The notes under the pieces are model-generated. The model saw only the letters and a program-made list of their open reading frames with translations, was not told the origin of the DNA and searched no databases. Shown here in pieces: positions 5,214 to 5,798 of a DNA stretch of 5,798 nt (the stretch's first letter is position 1; each line of letters opens with the position of its first letter). Made by a program: the position numbers and the translations under genes. The DNA comes from an uncultured Eubacteriales bacterium. Lineage in GTDB: Bacteria > Bacillota > Clostridia > Christensenellales > CAG-917. Location: positions 1 to 5,798 of the forward strand of contig USEV01000058.1 of the NCBI GenBank assembly GCA_900553825.1, in the 5' to 3' direction.

Positions 5214-5755
5214 ATGAGTTACACAGTAGAAAAGCTGGAAAAGAGCCATGTCAAGCTCGTTTTCGACATCGACGCAGAAACCTTTTCCAAGGCGGTGGAC
5301 GCCGCGTACAACAAGACCAGACACAAATATTCGATTCCCGGCTTCCGCAAGGGTCATGTTCCCAAGAAGGTCATCGAGGGGATTTACGGCAAAGAGGTAT
5401 TTTTCGAGGATGCGATGGACATCGTAATTCCCGAGGCATATTCCGAGGCTCTCGACAAGGAGACGGACTTCGAGGTGGTGGCACAGCCCACGCTCACCGC
5501 GTTCGATTTCAAGGAGGACGGCGGCGCGACATTCACGCTCACCGTTGCGGTCAAGCCCGAAGTCAAGCTCGGCAAGTACAAGGGTTTGTCCGTCGAGAGA
5601 AAGGTCGAGAAGGTCACCGCCAAGCAGGTTGACGAGGAACTGGAAAGGGCGCGCGAGAAGCAGGCACGCATCAGCGAAACCGACGCCGCGGCAAAGAAGG
5701 GCGACATCGTCAACATCGACTTTGCGGGTTCCGTCGACGGAGTCAAGTTCGACGG
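5214..5755 (+). CDS. tig: Trigger factor, 3'-truncated by the contig end
   Basis: Trigger factor is the ATP-independent chaperone and prolyl isomerase at the ribosomal exit tunnel. The first 180 residues, of roughly 430 in the family, are present. Residues 1 to about 145 form the ribosome-binding domain with the signature GFRKGHVP at 43-50, which contacts ribosomal protein L23. The FKBP-type PPIase domain begins around 150, with KKGDIVNIDFAGSVDG at 161-176. The genomic reading frame ends at 5755 where the adapter begins; the adapter keeps the frame open and appends a false tail containing LLYTSPSPRD, which must not be annotated. No frameshift or internal stop is seen. The gene starts from its own promoter and strong SD, divergent from rqcH. 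In many Firmicutes clpP/clpX or lon follow tig, but that part is not in the window. Confidence 0.97.
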
Positions 5756-5798
5756 CTGTCTCTTATACACATCTCCGAGCCCACGAGACGTAGAGGAA
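5756..5798 (-). other. Untrimmed Nextera adapter at the right end (synthetic, not genomic)
   Basis: Positions 5756-5774 are CTGTCTCTTATACACATCT, the reverse complement of the Tn5 mosaic end. Positions 5775-5789 are CCGAGCCCACGAGAC and 5790-5797 are GTAGAGGA, the i7 index, followed by the first A of the flow-cell sequence. It is the exact reverse complement of 4-46, so both contig ends carry the same indexed adapter. Confidence 0.99.

Noticed and set aside
4..5798. Terminal inverted repeats suggesting that the whole window is a transposon
   Set aside because: The repeats are exactly the synthetic Nextera adapter with Tn5 mosaic end and index; the genes between are housekeeping and no transposase is present.

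Overview
The window is a 5.7 kb piece of a GC-rich bacterial chromosome from a short-read library. Positions 1-46 and 5756-5798 are untrimmed Illumina Nextera adapter and index sequence, so the biological sequence is 47-5755. Gene content and order (yggS-sepF-lspA-rluD, as in the ylmE/sepF ... lspA/ylyB region of Bacillus) together with RqcH point to a Firmicutes lineage. The high GC, with many C/G-ending codons, suggests an uncultured Clostridia-type organism; this is inference and no species can be named.

Region 1 (47-3226, + strand) is a tightly packed, probably co-transcribed set. It contains the 3' end of an unrecognised gene, yggS (PLP homeostasis), sepF (FtsZ-anchoring division protein), lspA (lipoprotein signal peptidase with an unusual acidic C-terminal tail) and rluD-type 23S rRNA pseudouridine synthase. 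Junctions are a 1-nt overlap, a 2-nt gap, a 4-nt overlap and a 12-nt gap, which suggests translational coupling. No promoter is visible inside the set; its promoter must lie left of the contig.

Region 2 (3227-3400) is a 174-nt convergent intergenic region. It has a strong bidirectional terminator hairpin (3312-3338), preceded on the + strand by short complementary segments that can form mutually exclusive hairpins and possibly a pseudoknot.

Region 3 (3401-5104, - strand) is rqcH, the NFACT-family ribosome quality control factor. Its promoter places the predicted transcription start almost on the start codon, so the mRNA may be leaderless.

Region 4 (5105-5213) is a compact divergent promoter region with back-to-back -35/-10 elements and a 7-bp inverted repeat between them. 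Region 5 (5214-5755, + strand) is the 5' part of tig (trigger factor), cut off by the contig end inside the PPIase domain.

The themes are envelope and division housekeeping (sepF, lspA) and ribosome-associated functions (rluD, rqcH, tig). I see no mobile element, CRISPR array, defence system or tRNA/rRNA gene. The most interesting points are the rqcH/tig divergent control region, the alternative-pairing element after rluD, the LspA tail and the atypical SepF N-terminus.
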